Shown: positions 43,186 through 51,489 of the stretch, one piece after another | How the letters are laid out: the number at the start of each line of letters is the position of its first letter | How positions within the stretch are numbered: position 1 is the first letter of the stretch | Assembly: GCF_000956405.1 (NCBI RefSeq) | Contig: NZ_JYIV01000025.1 | Coordinates: 1 to 64,000, forward strand | Direction: 5' to 3' | DNA length: 64,000 bases | Source of the DNA: Microbacterium oxydans | Lineage (GTDB): Bacteria; Actinomycetota; Actinomycetes; Actinomycetales; Microbacteriaceae | Program-made: the position numbers and the translations under genes | Notes under the pieces: generated by a model | The model's input: only the letters and a program-made list of their open reading frames with translations | The model's database searches: none | What the model was told of the DNA's origin: nothing

Positions 43186-43995
43186 TCAGGAGGCCGGCTT
43201 CCCCGCCTGGGCCTGGGGGATGAGGGCTCGCACCTCCTCGTTCGCATCGGAGAGGACGACGATGTCGACCCTGCGGTTCTGCGCCAGTGCCTCCGGTGCG
43301 TCTCCGGCGGCGACAGGTCGCGTGTCACCGAAGCCGACCGACTTGAGATGCGCGGGGGGAAGACCCGAGGACTCGACGAGGTGCCGCAGCACCTGGGTCG
43401 AGCGGCCGGACGACAACTCCCAGTTCGTCGGATACGGGGCGACCGATCCGCGCACGTCGGCGTGGCCCTCGACCGAGATCTCGTTGGTCGTCGTCACCAG
43501 CACGGAGCCGAGGGCATCCAGGACCAGGAGTGCCTTGTCGCTGAGCGTCGTGCTGTTCGTGTCGAAGAACGTCTCCGCGCTCACCAGGCCGATCGTGAGG
43601 CCGCGCTCGTCGATCGTGAAGGTGACATCGGCTTCGAGACCGTTGTCGGCGAGCACCTGACGCAGACGCTCGCGGAGCGCGGAGAGCTCGTTGAACTCGG
43701 TCTGGGCGGCGGCGAGGTCGATGTCGGCGAAGTCCTCGCCCTTCTCGTCGACGAGCTCCGGGGGCACGACCACGCCCGTCGTCGCGTCGATCTCGTCGGA
43801 CGGCTCCTGACCGAAGCCCGTCGCGAGGGAGGCGCTGAGAGCCTCGAACTTCTGCTGGTCGACGGTCGACATCGCGAACAGCACGATGAACATGCACATC
43901 AGCACGGTCACCATGTCCATGTAGGACGCCATCCACCGCTCGTCCGGACCGCTGTGCTCCTCCTGCGGCACGCGGCGACGGGCACGGACGCTCAT
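43186..43995 (-). CDS. motB: Flagellar motor stator protein MotB
   Basis: A protein of 269 residues with one N-terminal membrane helix carrying the proton-channel Asp (SYMDMVTVLMCMF), a plug/linker region and a C-terminal OmpA-like peptidoglycan-binding domain (EISVEGHADVRGS, NWELSSGRSTQVLRHLV, NRRVDIVVL). It anchors the stator to the cell wall. It overlaps motA by 4 nt. fliL, often between motB and fliM, is missing. Confidence 0.95.
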   Translation of the reverse strand: MSVRARRRVPQEEHSGPDERWMASYMDMVTVLMCMFIVLFAMSTVDQQKFEALSASLATGFGQEPSDEIDATTGVVVPPELVDEKGEDFADIDLAAAQTEFNELSALRERLRQVLADNGLEADVTFTIDERGLTIGLVSAETFFDTNSTTLSDKALLVLDALGSVLVTTTNEISVEGHADVRGSVAPYPTNWELSSGRSTQVLRHLVESSGLPPAHLKSVGFGDTRPVAAGDAPEALAQNRRVDIVVLSDANEEVRALIPQAQAGKPAS

Positions 43996-44801
43996 GACGC
44001 CTGCTCCGTCTCCTCGGGTGCTGAGGTGCGGGCCTTTCGGCCGGATCGGGCAGAGGGACGCTCGGCCACGAGCGCTCGCAGGCGCTCGTTCACGAACTGG
44101 GGAGGCGCGCCGGCTTGGACGGCGAGCATGCCCTCCATCAGCACCGTCATGCGCTCGACCTCGAGCTCGCCGAGTCGCTGCAGGCGACCGCCGATGGGCA
44201 GCCAGATGAAGTTGGCCGAGAGCAGACCCCACAGCGTCGCCACGAATGCTGTCGCGATCATCGGACCGAGCGTGTCCGGCTTGTCGAGCTTCTCGAGCAC
44301 GTGCGTGAGGGAGACGACGGTACCGATGATGCCGACCGTGGGAGCGAAGCCGCCGAGGGTCATGTAGAACCGCGAGGCGGTGCGGTTGCGGGCTGCCGTC
44401 GAGGTGAGCTCGTCCTCCAGCAGCACGCGCAGGTCTTCCGCGTCCGTGCCGTCGGCGATGCTCTGCAGCGCCTGTCGCAGGAACGGATCCTTCTCGTCCT
44501 CCAGGCCCTGCTCCAGGGCGAGCAGACCCTCGGCGCGTGCCTTCTCGGCATAGCCGACGACCGTGTCGATCATGCTGGCGGCCGTGCGGCGCTCGCCGCG
44601 GAAGGCACGGGGGAGCGACTTGACCGCATGCAGTGCGTCGCGCACAGTGCCGCTCGCGGTGCCGACGGCGATCGTGGCTCCGAAGACCAGCACCATCGGG
44701 GCGGGGATCAGCAGCGATCCGATGGTCGCGCCCTCGAGGTTGATCATGGCGATCAGGGCGCCGAATGCCAGAAGCAGCCCGAGGATGAGAGACGGATCCA
44801 T
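43992..44801 (-). CDS. motA: Flagellar motor stator protein MotA
   Basis: A protein of 269 residues with four membrane helices. The conserved Pro-containing helix segment FAPTVGIIGTVVSLTHVLEKLDKP and the last helix (FVATLWGLLSANFIWLPIG) surround the ion path, and a cytoplasmic loop with charged residues contacts FliG. It starts at the last base of the flbD stop (TGATG) and overlaps motB. Confidence 0.95.
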   Translation of the reverse strand: MDPSLILGLLLAFGALIAMINLEGATIGSLLIPAPMVLVFGATIAVGTASGTVRDALHAVKSLPRAFRGERRTAASMIDTVVGYAEKARAEGLLALEQGLEDEKDPFLRQALQSIADGTDAEDLRVLLEDELTSTAARNRTASRFYMTLGGFAPTVGIIGTVVSLTHVLEKLDKPDTLGPMIATAFVATLWGLLSANFIWLPIGGRLQRLGELEVERMTVLMEGMLAVQAGAPPQFVNERLRALVAERPSARSGRKARTSAPEETEQAS

Positions 44802-45046
44802 CAGAGACCGACCTCGGGGTCAGGGGTCGACGAGTCCGTTCCAGAGGCGATCATCCCGGCGGCGGTGGCGAGCACCCCGGCGCGGAAGCGGGTGATCTGC
44901 GCGATGACGTCATCCATCGTCTCGGTGACGACGAAGGTCGCACCGTCGACCATGATGAGCGTCGTGTCCGGCGTGGCCTGGACGCGTTCGATCAGGTCGG
45001 GATTCACCGCGAACCGCGAACGGTTCAGGCGCGTGAGGACGATCAT
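44801..45046 (-). CDS. flbD: Flagellar FlbD family protein
   Basis: A protein of 81 residues starting MIVLTRLNRSRFAVNPDLIERVQATPD, the hallmark of the small FlbD family found with motA in Gram-positive flagellar loci. The ATG at 45044-45046 has GGAG just upstream; an ATG three codons earlier is less likely. Its function is not known. It is the first gene of flbD-motA-motB, behind a sigma-28-type promoter. Confidence 0.9.
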   Translation of the reverse strand: MIVLTRLNRSRFAVNPDLIERVQATPDTTLIMVDGATFVVTETMDDVIAQITRFRAGVLATAAGMIASGTDSSTPDPEVGL

Positions 45047-45123
45047 GGGCTCCATCCTGGAAAGATCCGTCCGCGTTCCGGGGAGCACGGACCCGACGGC
45101 CCGTCCTGGGCTGTCGGGGGTGA

Positions 45124-45150
45124 CTGTCGGCCGGACGGCGCCGGGCGTTA
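45124..45150 (-). promoter_or_regulatory. Sigma-28-type promoter before flbD
   Basis: On the minus strand: TAAC (45150-45147), 15 nt, GCCGACAG (45131-45124). It would start a transcript about 70 nt before flbD. Confidence 0.65.
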
Positions 45151-45192
45151 GTCGCACCCGTCGGCGGCGACCTCCACCGGGATGGAGCGGAC

Positions 45193-46893
45193 TCAGCGGT
45201 CGGCGAGCAGCTGGTCGCGCACCTGCCGCCGCAGCACCTTGCCGATCAGCGAGCGGGGCAGGTCGTCGACGGCCGTGATCCGGCGGGGCACCTTGTAGGG
45301 GGTGAGCCGGGTGCGGCAGAAGTCGCGCAGCGCGTCGACGTCGAGCGTCGCTCCGTCGCGGAGCATCACCGCGGCGACGACCTCTTCCCCGCCATGGGGC
45401 TTGGGGAGACCGACGACCGCAGCGGCTTCGACGTCGGGGTGAGCGATGAGTGTGTCCTCCACCTCGCTCGGCGATACGTTGAAGCCCCCCGTGATGATGA
45501 GTTCCTTGAGGCGGTCGACGATGGTGACGAAGCCGTCGGGGGCCACCTGGGCGATGTCCCCGGTGCGGAGCCAGCCGTCCGGCAGGAGCGCATCCGCTGT
45601 CTCGCCTGGGCGCCGCCAGTATCCCTGGAACACCTGCGGGCCTCGGATGAGCAGTTCACCCGGCTCGCCGACGGGAAGGTCGACATCCGGGTCTGAAGGG
45701 TCGACGACGCGGATCTCCGTGCTCGGGAAGGGCACGCCGACGGTGCCGGGGCGACGTGTCGGACCCATCGGGTTGCCGAGCGCCACCGGCGAGCTCTCCG
45801 TCATGCCGTAGCCCTCGACGAGCAGGCCGCCTGTCGCCTCCTCCCAGCGTTTCACCGTCGCGACGGGAAGGCTCATCGCTCCCGAGATGGCGAAGCGCAC
45901 GGTCGAGAGGTCGATGGTCCCTCGGGCGGCCGCGCGGGCGAGAGCATCGTAGATCGGCGGTACGGCCGGGAGGAACGTGGGCGGCGTCGAGCGCGCTGCC
46001 GCCGTGACCAGGCCCAGGTCGAAGGCGGGGAACAGCACGAGCCTCGCTCCGATGCTCATCGCGAAAGTCAGGCACAGGGTCATGCCGTACGCGTGGAACA
46101 GCGGCAGCACGCCGTAGAAGGTCTCCTCGCCGTCGACGAGTCCCGGCACCCACGCCCGCCCCTGCATCGCATTGGCTCGGAGGTTCGAGTGGGTGAGGAT
46201 CGCTCCCTTCGGAACGCCCGTCGTGCCGCTGGTGTACTGCAGGAGCGCGGTGTCATCCACGCTCGGGCCCGGCACTCGGCGTGAGATGCGTCGGTGGGCG
46301 GCGAGCTGTTTCCAGGCGATCAGATGCCGTGCCTTCGGAGTGCCGCTGAGCTTCGCACGGGCCTCGCGAGCCCGGGGAAGAGGCAGACGGAGAGCGAGGC
46401 GCTTGGACAGCGGCATCGCCTCGGTGATGTCGACGCTCACGATGTGCTCGACCCTGACGTCGGCGGGGAAACCCGCGATCGTGTCGGCGGACTTGTCCCA
46501 CACGACGGCCACCCGAGCGCCGTGGTCCTCGAACTGGTGGCGAAGTTCGCGCGCGGTGTACAGCGGGTTGTGCTCGACCACGATCGCCCCGAGACGGAGG
46601 ATCGCGTAGAAGGCCACGACGTGCTGCGGGCAGTTGGGCAGCACGAGGGCCACCCTGTCGCCCGCACCGACCCCGAGTCGGCGCAGTCCCTCCGCGACGC
46701 GTTCGACCTGCTCGCCGAGGTCGCGGTAGGTCGTGACGGCACCGAAGAAGTCCAGTGCCGGTCGTCGACCGAAGGCCTTCACGCTCGCCGAGAGCATCTC
46801 CGGCAGCGTCTGCGACGGCTCATCGATCTCGGCAGGAACGCCTTCCGAGTAGGAATCGAGCCAGGGGCGTGCGGCGAGCGGCGATGCGGACAT
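45193..46893 (-). CDS. Long-chain acyl-CoA ligase (AMP-dependent synthetase)
   Basis: A protein of 566 residues from the ATG at 46891-46893 (an ATG three codons upstream is also possible). It has the AMP-forming ligase motifs: YTSGTTGVPKGAILTHSNL (P-loop), GYGMTESSPVALGNP, the hinge segment WLRTGDIAQV and the C-terminal catalytic Lys region (SLIGKVLRR). It activates a fatty or aromatic acid to its CoA thioester. It lies on the same strand as the flagellar genes but is unrelated in function, within the segment that splits the flagellar locus. Confidence 0.9.
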   Translation of the reverse strand: MSASPLAARPWLDSYSEGVPAEIDEPSQTLPEMLSASVKAFGRRPALDFFGAVTTYRDLGEQVERVAEGLRRLGVGAGDRVALVLPNCPQHVVAFYAILRLGAIVVEHNPLYTARELRHQFEDHGARVAVVWDKSADTIAGFPADVRVEHIVSVDITEAMPLSKRLALRLPLPRAREARAKLSGTPKARHLIAWKQLAAHRRISRRVPGPSVDDTALLQYTSGTTGVPKGAILTHSNLRANAMQGRAWVPGLVDGEETFYGVLPLFHAYGMTLCLTFAMSIGARLVLFPAFDLGLVTAAARSTPPTFLPAVPPIYDALARAAARGTIDLSTVRFAISGAMSLPVATVKRWEEATGGLLVEGYGMTESSPVALGNPMGPTRRPGTVGVPFPSTEIRVVDPSDPDVDLPVGEPGELLIRGPQVFQGYWRRPGETADALLPDGWLRTGDIAQVAPDGFVTIVDRLKELIITGGFNVSPSEVEDTLIAHPDVEAAAVVGLPKPHGGEEVVAAVMLRDGATLDVDALRDFCRTRLTPYKVPRRITAVDDLPRSLIGKVLRRQVRDQLLADR

Positions 46894-46936
46894 GTCTTCC
46901 ATCCTGTCGGGGAACGCTGTGTAGAGACTCCGTGCC

Positions 46937-47335
46937 TCAGCCGACGAACAGGAGGACGACGGACAGGATGACGGCGCCCGCTCCGACGGCGGTGAGCGTG
47001 ATCCCGAGCACCTGGAACGCGTGGAGCAGCGGACGGCGGGGTTCGAACCGCATCAGACCGGGGTGGTGTTCGCTGACGAACGCATCGACCTCCTCGCGTC
47101 CGTGCCAGTGGATGGACTCCTCGGCGCGGAGCGGGCGTTCCCGGAAGTCACCCGCGGTGAACCACCGGGCTAGTGCCCGGCCGTGCTCGTCCTCGAGGAT
47201 GAAGACCTCGTGCGGTAGCCAGGAGCCGTCGTGCATCTTCACCAGGAACACGATGACGAGCAACGGGAGGCCGAGGCCGAGACCGATCCAGGACAGGACC
47301 TCGGCGATCGTGCCGACGGCGTCGAGGGCGTTCAT
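46937..47335 (-). CDS. Hypothetical membrane protein, two helices
   Basis: A protein of 132 residues. Hydrophobic helices at about residues 10-33 and 108-131 flank a polar middle of 75 residues (IHWHGREEVDAFVSEHHPG), so the middle lies on one side of the membrane. No family is recognised. It lies 43 nt from the acyl-CoA ligase gene start, on the same strand, so both could be co-transcribed. Confidence 0.65.
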   Translation of the reverse strand: MNALDAVGTIAEVLSWIGLGLGLPLLVIVFLVKMHDGSWLPHEVFILEDEHGRALARWFTAGDFRERPLRAEESIHWHGREEVDAFVSEHHPGLMRFEPRRPLLHAFQVLGITLTAVGAGAVILSVVLLFVG

Positions 47336-47390
47336 CTCCGGCTCCGATCTCCCGGATACGACAGTAGCGGGAGATCGCGGGGTGCTCGGC

Positions 47391-47594
47391 TCAGCTGGGA
47401 CCGGGCGGGAGCTTGTCCACTCCGTGACGATTCGGCTTGCCTGGTTCGGCCGCGGTCTCCGGAGAGGCGTGGGCGGAACTCGTCGGCGCCTCGGAGGTCG
47501 GATAGCTCGGCTCTTCGATCTCGATCGCCTTGTCGCGCTCTTCGAGCGGGGGGAGGTGATCGAGCGGTTGCTTGATGTCGTCTGGATGTGCCAT
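47391..47594 (-). CDS. Hypothetical small polar protein
   Basis: A 67-residue frame from the ATG at 47592-47594. It is Pro/Glu/Ser-rich and probably disordered. No motif is seen. Codon use looks like that of the neighbours, but no clear ribosome-binding site precedes it, so it may not be a real gene. Confidence 0.35.
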   Translation of the reverse strand: MAHPDDIKQPLDHLPPLEERDKAIEIEEPSYPTSEAPTSSAHASPETAAEPGKPNRHGVDKLPPGPS

Positions 47595-47708
47595 GCCCCC
47601 GAGGATCGACCCGTCGGGCGGCGAGCTCCAGGGGGTTGTGCACCCGTGACCTATGTGGAAGGGGCCTCCGTGACTTCGGCTCGCGCCGCCCACGCCGTTC
47701 GAGCCCCC

Positions 47709-47714
47709 TAGGCT
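47709..47714 (+). promoter_or_regulatory. -10 box of the leaderless cupin gene
   Basis: TAGGCT, 6 nt, GTG at 47721. Confidence 0.55.
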
Positions 47715-47720
47715 GACGAC

Positions 47721-48089
47721 GTGAATGAGAACCCCGACGCCCGCAACGTGCATGCCGCGCTGGCGACCATCACCGAACATTGGCAGCCGCACCGGCTGAC
47801 GAGTGTCAACGACTACGACGTCAAGGTCGTCAAGCTGCTCGGAGAGTTCGTCTGGCACACGCACCCCGATACGGACGAGCTCTTCATGGTTGTGCAGGGG
47901 AAGCTGACGATCCAGCTGCGCGACCGCGATGTCGTGCTCGGACCGAACGACGTGTTCGTCGTGCCGAAGGGCGTGGAGCACTGCCCGCGGGCCGACGAAG
48001 AGGTGCACGCCATCCTCTTCGAGCCGAAGGGGACCGTCAACACGGGGGACGCCGGCGGGGAGATGACCTCGGAGCTCCGCGAGCTCTGA
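47721..48089 (+). CDS. Cupin-domain protein
   Basis: A protein of 122 residues with both cupin motifs: motif 1 as EFVWHTHPDTDELFMVVQG (His, His and Glu metal ligands) and motif 2 as FVVPKGVEHCPRADE (the fourth His ligand). A single small beta-barrel, probably metal-binding; substrate and reaction are unknown. It starts with GTG behind a leaderless promoter and is convergent with arsR, 12 nt apart. Confidence 0.88.
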   Translation: MNENPDARNVHAALATITEHWQPHRLTSVNDYDVKVVKLLGEFVWHTHPDTDELFMVVQGKLTIQLRDRDVVLGPNDVFVVPKGVEHCPRADEEVHAILFEPKGTVNTGDAGGEMTSELREL

Positions 48090-48101
48090 CGATCGAGGTG
48101 C

Positions 48102-48443
48102 TCAGACCGCGTGGAGGGCAGCGGCCGCCGCATCCATCACGTCGACGTTCAGAGCGAAGTACGCCCACTTGCCGCGCTGTTCTCGCGTGACCAGTCCCGC
48201 TTCCGCGAGCAGTTTCATGTGGTGGGACACCGTGCCCTGCGAGAGCCCCACAGGCTCGGTCAGGTCGCAGATGCATGCTTCTCCGCCAGCTCCGGCGGCG
48301 ATGAGCGACAACAGTCGGACGCGCGTGGGGTCACCAAGCGCTTTGAAGACCCGGGCAACGCGTTCTGCATCCTCGACGGTCATCGAGGGCGCGATGGGCG
48401 GAACGCAACAGCTGGTCGCTTCGATGGTCGTTGGCAAGCTCAC
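48102..48443 (-). CDS. arsR: ArsR-family metalloregulator
   Basis: A protein of 113 residues from the GTG at 48441-48443; longer frames start at 48512, inside the operator region. The winged HTH (VGLSQGTVSHHMKLLAEAGLV) is preceded by GEACICDL, whose Cys-X-Cys sits in the position of the arsenite-binding motif ELCVCDL, and a Cys pair lies near the N-terminus (TSCCVPP). It should repress until As(III) binds. It is divergent from the flavoprotein gene, with two operator-like sites between them. Confidence 0.88.
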   Translation of the reverse strand: MSLPTTIEATSCCVPPIAPSMTVEDAERVARVFKALGDPTRVRLLSLIAAGAGGEACICDLTEPVGLSQGTVSHHMKLLAEAGLVTREQRGKWAYFALNVDVMDAAAAALHAV

Positions 48444-48461
48444 GGGTCCAGTGTGACACGT

Positions 48462-48478
48462 ATTGACAATCTTCGATA
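48462..48478. promoter_or_regulatory. ArsR operator site 1
   Basis: ATTGACAATCTTCGATA fits ATTGACA-N4-TCGAT. It lies in the divergent promoter region of arsR and the ArsO-like gene. Confidence 0.6.
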
Positions 48479-48496
48479 GGTGAGCGACAGTCTTCA

Positions 48497-48513
48497 TATT
48501 GAAGGTTGTCAAT
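48497..48513. promoter_or_regulatory. ArsR operator site 2
   Basis: TATTGAAGGTTGTCAAT is the inverted counterpart of site 1 (reverse strand ATTGACA-N4-TCAAT). It overlaps CATATT, a possible -10 box, just before the GAGGAG ribosome-binding site of the flavoprotein gene. Confidence 0.6.
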
Positions 48514-48526
48514 GTGAGGAGATGTC

Positions 48527-49828
48527 ATGTCCGAGCTTCCTGTCGTCATCGTCGGAGCGGGCCCGCAGGGCCTTGCCGCCGCGGCGCATCTTGTCGAACG
48601 CGACGAGAACGTGATGGTGGTCGAGCGCGGTGAGGGGCCTGCTGCCGCGGTTTCCGAGTGGGGACACGTGCGCCTGTTCTCGGCCTGGCCGGAGCTCACT
48701 GACGCTGCAGGACGTCGTCTTCTTGAGGCGACCGGTTGGACTGCACCAGTGTCGGGATATCCGACCGGCGCCGAATGGGTCGACGGTTACCTGGCGCCTC
48801 TGGCAAACGCCTTGGGTGAGCGGGTCCACTACGCGACGACTGTCACCGGAGTTGCTCGTCACGGCCGTGACAAGGTCGTCGAGGGTGGGCGCAGGGGCCA
48901 GCCCTTCGTCGTGCATACGGTCAGCGCGGACGGACAGGAGTCGCGAGTTCTCGCTCGCGCTGTCATCGACGCGAGCGGCACGTGGGCTCTTCCGAATCCG
49001 GCGGGAGCGGATGGATATCCCGCCCTCGGGGAGGCCGCGGCATCCGATCTGATCTCGTACCGCATTCCGGCCGATGTGTCAGAGCTCGCGGGGTCGCACG
49101 TCGTCGTCGTGGGTGCGGGGCACTCCGCCGCGCACACTGTTCTGCGTCTGAGCGAATTGGCGCGTCGGGCCCCCGGCACCCGCATCACGTGGATGCTCCG
49201 CCGAGGGACTGCGACGAACGTCTTCGGAGGTGGCGCCGGAGATGAACTTCCCGAACGGGCCGCGCTCGGCTCTCGCGCGCGCAGGATGGTCGATGAGGGT
49301 GTCGTGGAGCTGGTGGCCGGATTCCGTGTCGCCGAGTTCCGGCGAGCCGCTGACGGTCTGACCGTGGTCGCCGAAGACGGGAGCGAGGTGGCGGGTATCG
49401 GGCGTGTATTCGCACTCACGGGCTTTCGGCCGGACACGGAGATGCTGCGAGAGCTCCGGATCGATCTCGATCCCGCCCTCGAGGCGGTCGCTGGCATCGC
49501 GTCCGAGATCGACCCGAACATCCACTCCTGTGGATCTGTGGGTGCCACGGGGGCGCGAGAGCTCGCGCAGCCGGAGCTGGGGTTCTTCATCGTCGGCGCG
49601 AAGTCCTACGGCCGGGCGCCGACTTTCCTCGCGTTGACCGGCTTCGAGCAGGTGCGGAGTGTCGCCGCGCATCTCGTTGGGGATCACGAGGCTGCAGGGC
49701 GCAGCGAGCTAGTCCTCCCCGATACCGGCGTGTGCGGGGGAGCCGGCGCCTTCGATGGCAACGCAGGCAGCTGCTGTGCTGCTCCTTCAACCGTGCAGAT
49801 CGGTGCGCGGCCCATCGCCGTCGGCTGA
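48527..49828 (+). CDS. FAD/NAD(P)-dependent oxidoreductase of the ars operon (ArsO-like)
   Basis: A protein of 433 residues with GAGGAG upstream of its ATG. Two dinucleotide-binding motifs are present: VVIVGAGPQGLAAAAHLVER at the N-terminus for FAD and VVVVGAGHSAAHTVLRL at about residue 190 for NAD(P)H. This is the layout of flavin monooxygenases. The C-terminal tail is Cys-rich (DTGVCGGAG and NAGSCCAAP), a feature that could bind arsenic. Flavoproteins named ArsO occur in actinobacterial arsenic clusters such as arsRBOCT of Streptomyces. The exact reaction is unknown. It is preceded by ArsR sites. Confidence 0.8.
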   Translation: MSELPVVIVGAGPQGLAAAAHLVERDENVMVVERGEGPAAAVSEWGHVRLFSAWPELTDAAGRRLLEATGWTAPVSGYPTGAEWVDGYLAPLANALGERVHYATTVTGVARHGRDKVVEGGRRGQPFVVHTVSADGQESRVLARAVIDASGTWALPNPAGADGYPALGEAAASDLISYRIPADVSELAGSHVVVVGAGHSAAHTVLRLSELARRAPGTRITWMLRRGTATNVFGGGAGDELPERAALGSRARRMVDEGVVELVAGFRVAEFRRAADGLTVVAEDGSEVAGIGRVFALTGFRPDTEMLRELRIDLDPALEAVAGIASEIDPNIHSCGSVGATGARELAQPELGFFIVGAKSYGRAPTFLALTGFEQVRSVAAHLVGDHEAAGRSELVLPDTGVCGGAGAFDGNAGSCCAAPSTVQIGARPIAVG

Positions 49829-49854
49829 TTCACGGTGAACTTCACGCGCAGCGA

Positions 49855-49883
49855 TTGCGTTAAACATCGATGAATGTCAATAT
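49855..49883 (+). promoter_or_regulatory. Internal ArsR-controlled promoter with operator site 3
   Basis: -35 TTGCGT (49855-49860), 17-nt spacer, -10 CAATAT (49878-49883), then 6 nt to the ATG at 49890. The operator ATCGATGAATGTCAAT (49866-49881; reverse strand ATTGACA-N4-TCGAT) fills the spacer and touches the -10 box, an ideal repression position. Confidence 0.6.
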
Positions 49884-49889
49884 AGACAC

Positions 49890-50072
49890 ATGTCGATACA
49901 AGAAGTTGAGCTCGTGATCATCGGGTCCGGCGCCGGCACCGGCGCCGGCACCGAGGAGGTCGAAGCGGTCACGGGATGTGCCGCGGCTCAGGACGCCCAG
50001 CACTACCTGGCCGCGCTTGACGAACCTGCGCCCATCGTGGTTGACGCCCCCGCAGGGGAGGCCCTCGTATGA
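49890..50072 (+). CDS. Small protein of unknown function in the ars operon
   Basis: A protein of 60 residues. It starts with VELVIIGSGAGTGAG, which looks like the nucleotide-binding loop of a flavoprotein, but the rest of such a fold is absent. It has one Cys (VTGCAAAQ) and a helical middle (AAQDAQHYLAALDE). The Gly-rich part is encoded by two exact 12-nt repeats (GGCGCCGGCACC at 49929 and 49941). Its stop overlaps the trx start (ATGA), and a leaderless promoter with an ArsR site precedes it, so it is probably expressed. It may be a remnant of a thioredoxin reductase gene (arsT) or a small novel protein. Confidence 0.6.
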   Translation: MSIQEVELVIIGSGAGTGAGTEEVEAVTGCAAAQDAQHYLAALDEPAPIVVDAPAGEALV

Positions 50073-50395
50073 GCACGCCCATCACCATCACTGACGCCAC
50101 CTTCCAGGCAGAGGTCCTCGACTCGGAGATCCCCGTCGTCGTCGACATCTGGGCCACCTGGTGCGGGCCCTGCAAGCAGCTCGCCCCGATTCTGGACGAC
50201 CTCGCCACCGAGTACGACGGGCGAGTGAAGATCGTCAAACTCGACGCGGACCAGAACGTCGAGACCGTGACCGCGGTCGGCGTCACCTCGATCCCCACCC
50301 TTGGCTTCTACACAGGCGGAACCCGCGTCGACACGCTCATCGGCGCCCACCCGAAGCCCGTCATCGTCGAGAAGATGGAGGCGCTCCTCGCATGA
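50069..50395 (+). CDS. trxA: Thioredoxin
   Basis: A protein of 108 residues with the redox active site ATWCGPCKQLAPIL and the cis-Pro segment SIPTLGFYTGG. In this operon it most likely reduces the ArsC proteins, which use a thioredoxin-type relay. It overlaps the small gene upstream and acr3 downstream, 4 nt each. A linked thioredoxin reductase gene is not present. Confidence 0.93.
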   Translation: MSTPITITDATFQAEVLDSEIPVVVDIWATWCGPCKQLAPILDDLATEYDGRVKIVKLDADQNVETVTAVGVTSIPTLGFYTGGTRVDTLIGAHPKPVIVEKMEALLA

Positions 50396-51489
50396 GCACC
50401 GCAACCGTACCCACTGACGCACCGGCCACTCGGCGTCTGTCCACCCTGGACCGGTGGCTGCCGCTGTGGATCGGCCTGGCCATGGTCGGCGGTATCGTCG
50501 TCGGCCGCTTCATCCCCGGAGCCTCCGACCTCGTGGCGGGACTCGAGGTCGGTGGAATCTCCGTTCCCATCGCCCTCGGTCTGCTGGTGATGATGTATCC
50601 GGTCCTCGCGAAGGTCCGCTACGACAGGATCGCCGCCGTCACCGCAGACAAGAGACTGCTCATCTCGTCGCTGGTGCTCAACTGGCTCGTCGGGCCCGCG
50701 CTGATGTTCGTCCTCGCCTGGGCGTTCCTCCCCGATCTGCCCGAGTACCGCACGGGACTCATCATCGTCGGGCTCGCGCGCTGTATCGCCATGGTCGTCA
50801 TCTGGAACGACCTCGCCTGCGGCGACCGGGAAGCGGCCGCCGTCCTGGTCGCCATCAACTCGGTCTTCCAGGTCGTCGCGTTCTCGCTCCTCGGATGGTT
50901 CTACCTGACCGTCCTCCCCGGCTGGCTGGGACTCGACTCGCAAGGACTGGACATCTCGGTCTGGCAGATCGCACTGAACGTCCTGGTCTTCCTCGGCATC
51001 CCCCTGGTCGCCGGCTTCGCCTCTCGCCTCATCGGAGAGCGTGCGAAGGGACGGGACTGGTATGAAGACCGCTTCCTGCCGAAGATCGGTCCCTGGGCCC
51101 TCTACGGTCTCCTCTTCACCATCGTGCTGCTGTTCGCTCTCCAGGGGGAACAGGTCACCAGCCGCCCGTGGGACGTCGCCCGGATCGCCCTCCCGCTGCT
51201 GGCGTACTTCGTCGTCATGTGGTTCATCGGACTCTTCGCGGGTAGAGCGCTCGGACTCGGCTACGCGCGCTCGTCGACGCTGGCGTTCACGGCTGCCGGC
51301 AACAACTTCGAGCTCGCCATCGCCGTCGCCATCGGCACGTTCGGGGCGACGTCAGGGCAGGCCCTGGCCGGCGTCGTCGGTCCATTGATTGAGGTCCCGG
51401 TTCTTGTCGGGCTCGTGTACGTCTCGCTCTGGGCGGCCCGCCGCTGGTTCCACACGGACCCGTACACCGCTGAGAGGATGCAGTCATGA
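50392..51489 (+). CDS. acr3: Arsenite efflux transporter Acr3
   Basis: A protein of 365 residues with ten hydrophobic helices, of the BART superfamily. The conserved Cys in GLARCIAMVVIWNDLACGDREAAAVLVAINS and the Glu in GNNFELAIAVA (helix 9) are those required for arsenite transport in characterised Acr3 proteins. It exports As(OH)3 using the proton gradient. The start is the ATGA overlap with trx; the end overlaps the arsR-arsC fusion. Confidence 0.93.
   Translation: MSTATVPTDAPATRRLSTLDRWLPLWIGLAMVGGIVVGRFIPGASDLVAGLEVGGISVPIALGLLVMMYPVLAKVRYDRIAAVTADKRLLISSLVLNWLVGPALMFVLAWAFLPDLPEYRTGLIIVGLARCIAMVVIWNDLACGDREAAAVLVAINSVFQVVAFSLLGWFYLTVLPGWLGLDSQGLDISVWQIALNVLVFLGIPLVAGFASRLIGERAKGRDWYEDRFLPKIGPWALYGLLFTIVLLFALQGEQVTSRPWDVARIALPLLAYFVVMWFIGLFAGRALGLGYARSSTLAFTAAGNNFELAIAVAIGTFGATSGQALAGVVGPLIEVPVLVGLVYVSLWAARRWFHTDPYTAERMQS

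Noticed and set aside
48444..48512. Longer N-terminus for arsR starting at 48512
   Set aside because: The additional residues would be encoded by the two operator sites, and the GTG at 48443 gives the normal ArsR length.
49929..49952. 12-nt tandem repeat as a CRISPR or satellite
   Set aside because: Only two copies, within a coding frame; it is a small in-frame duplication.
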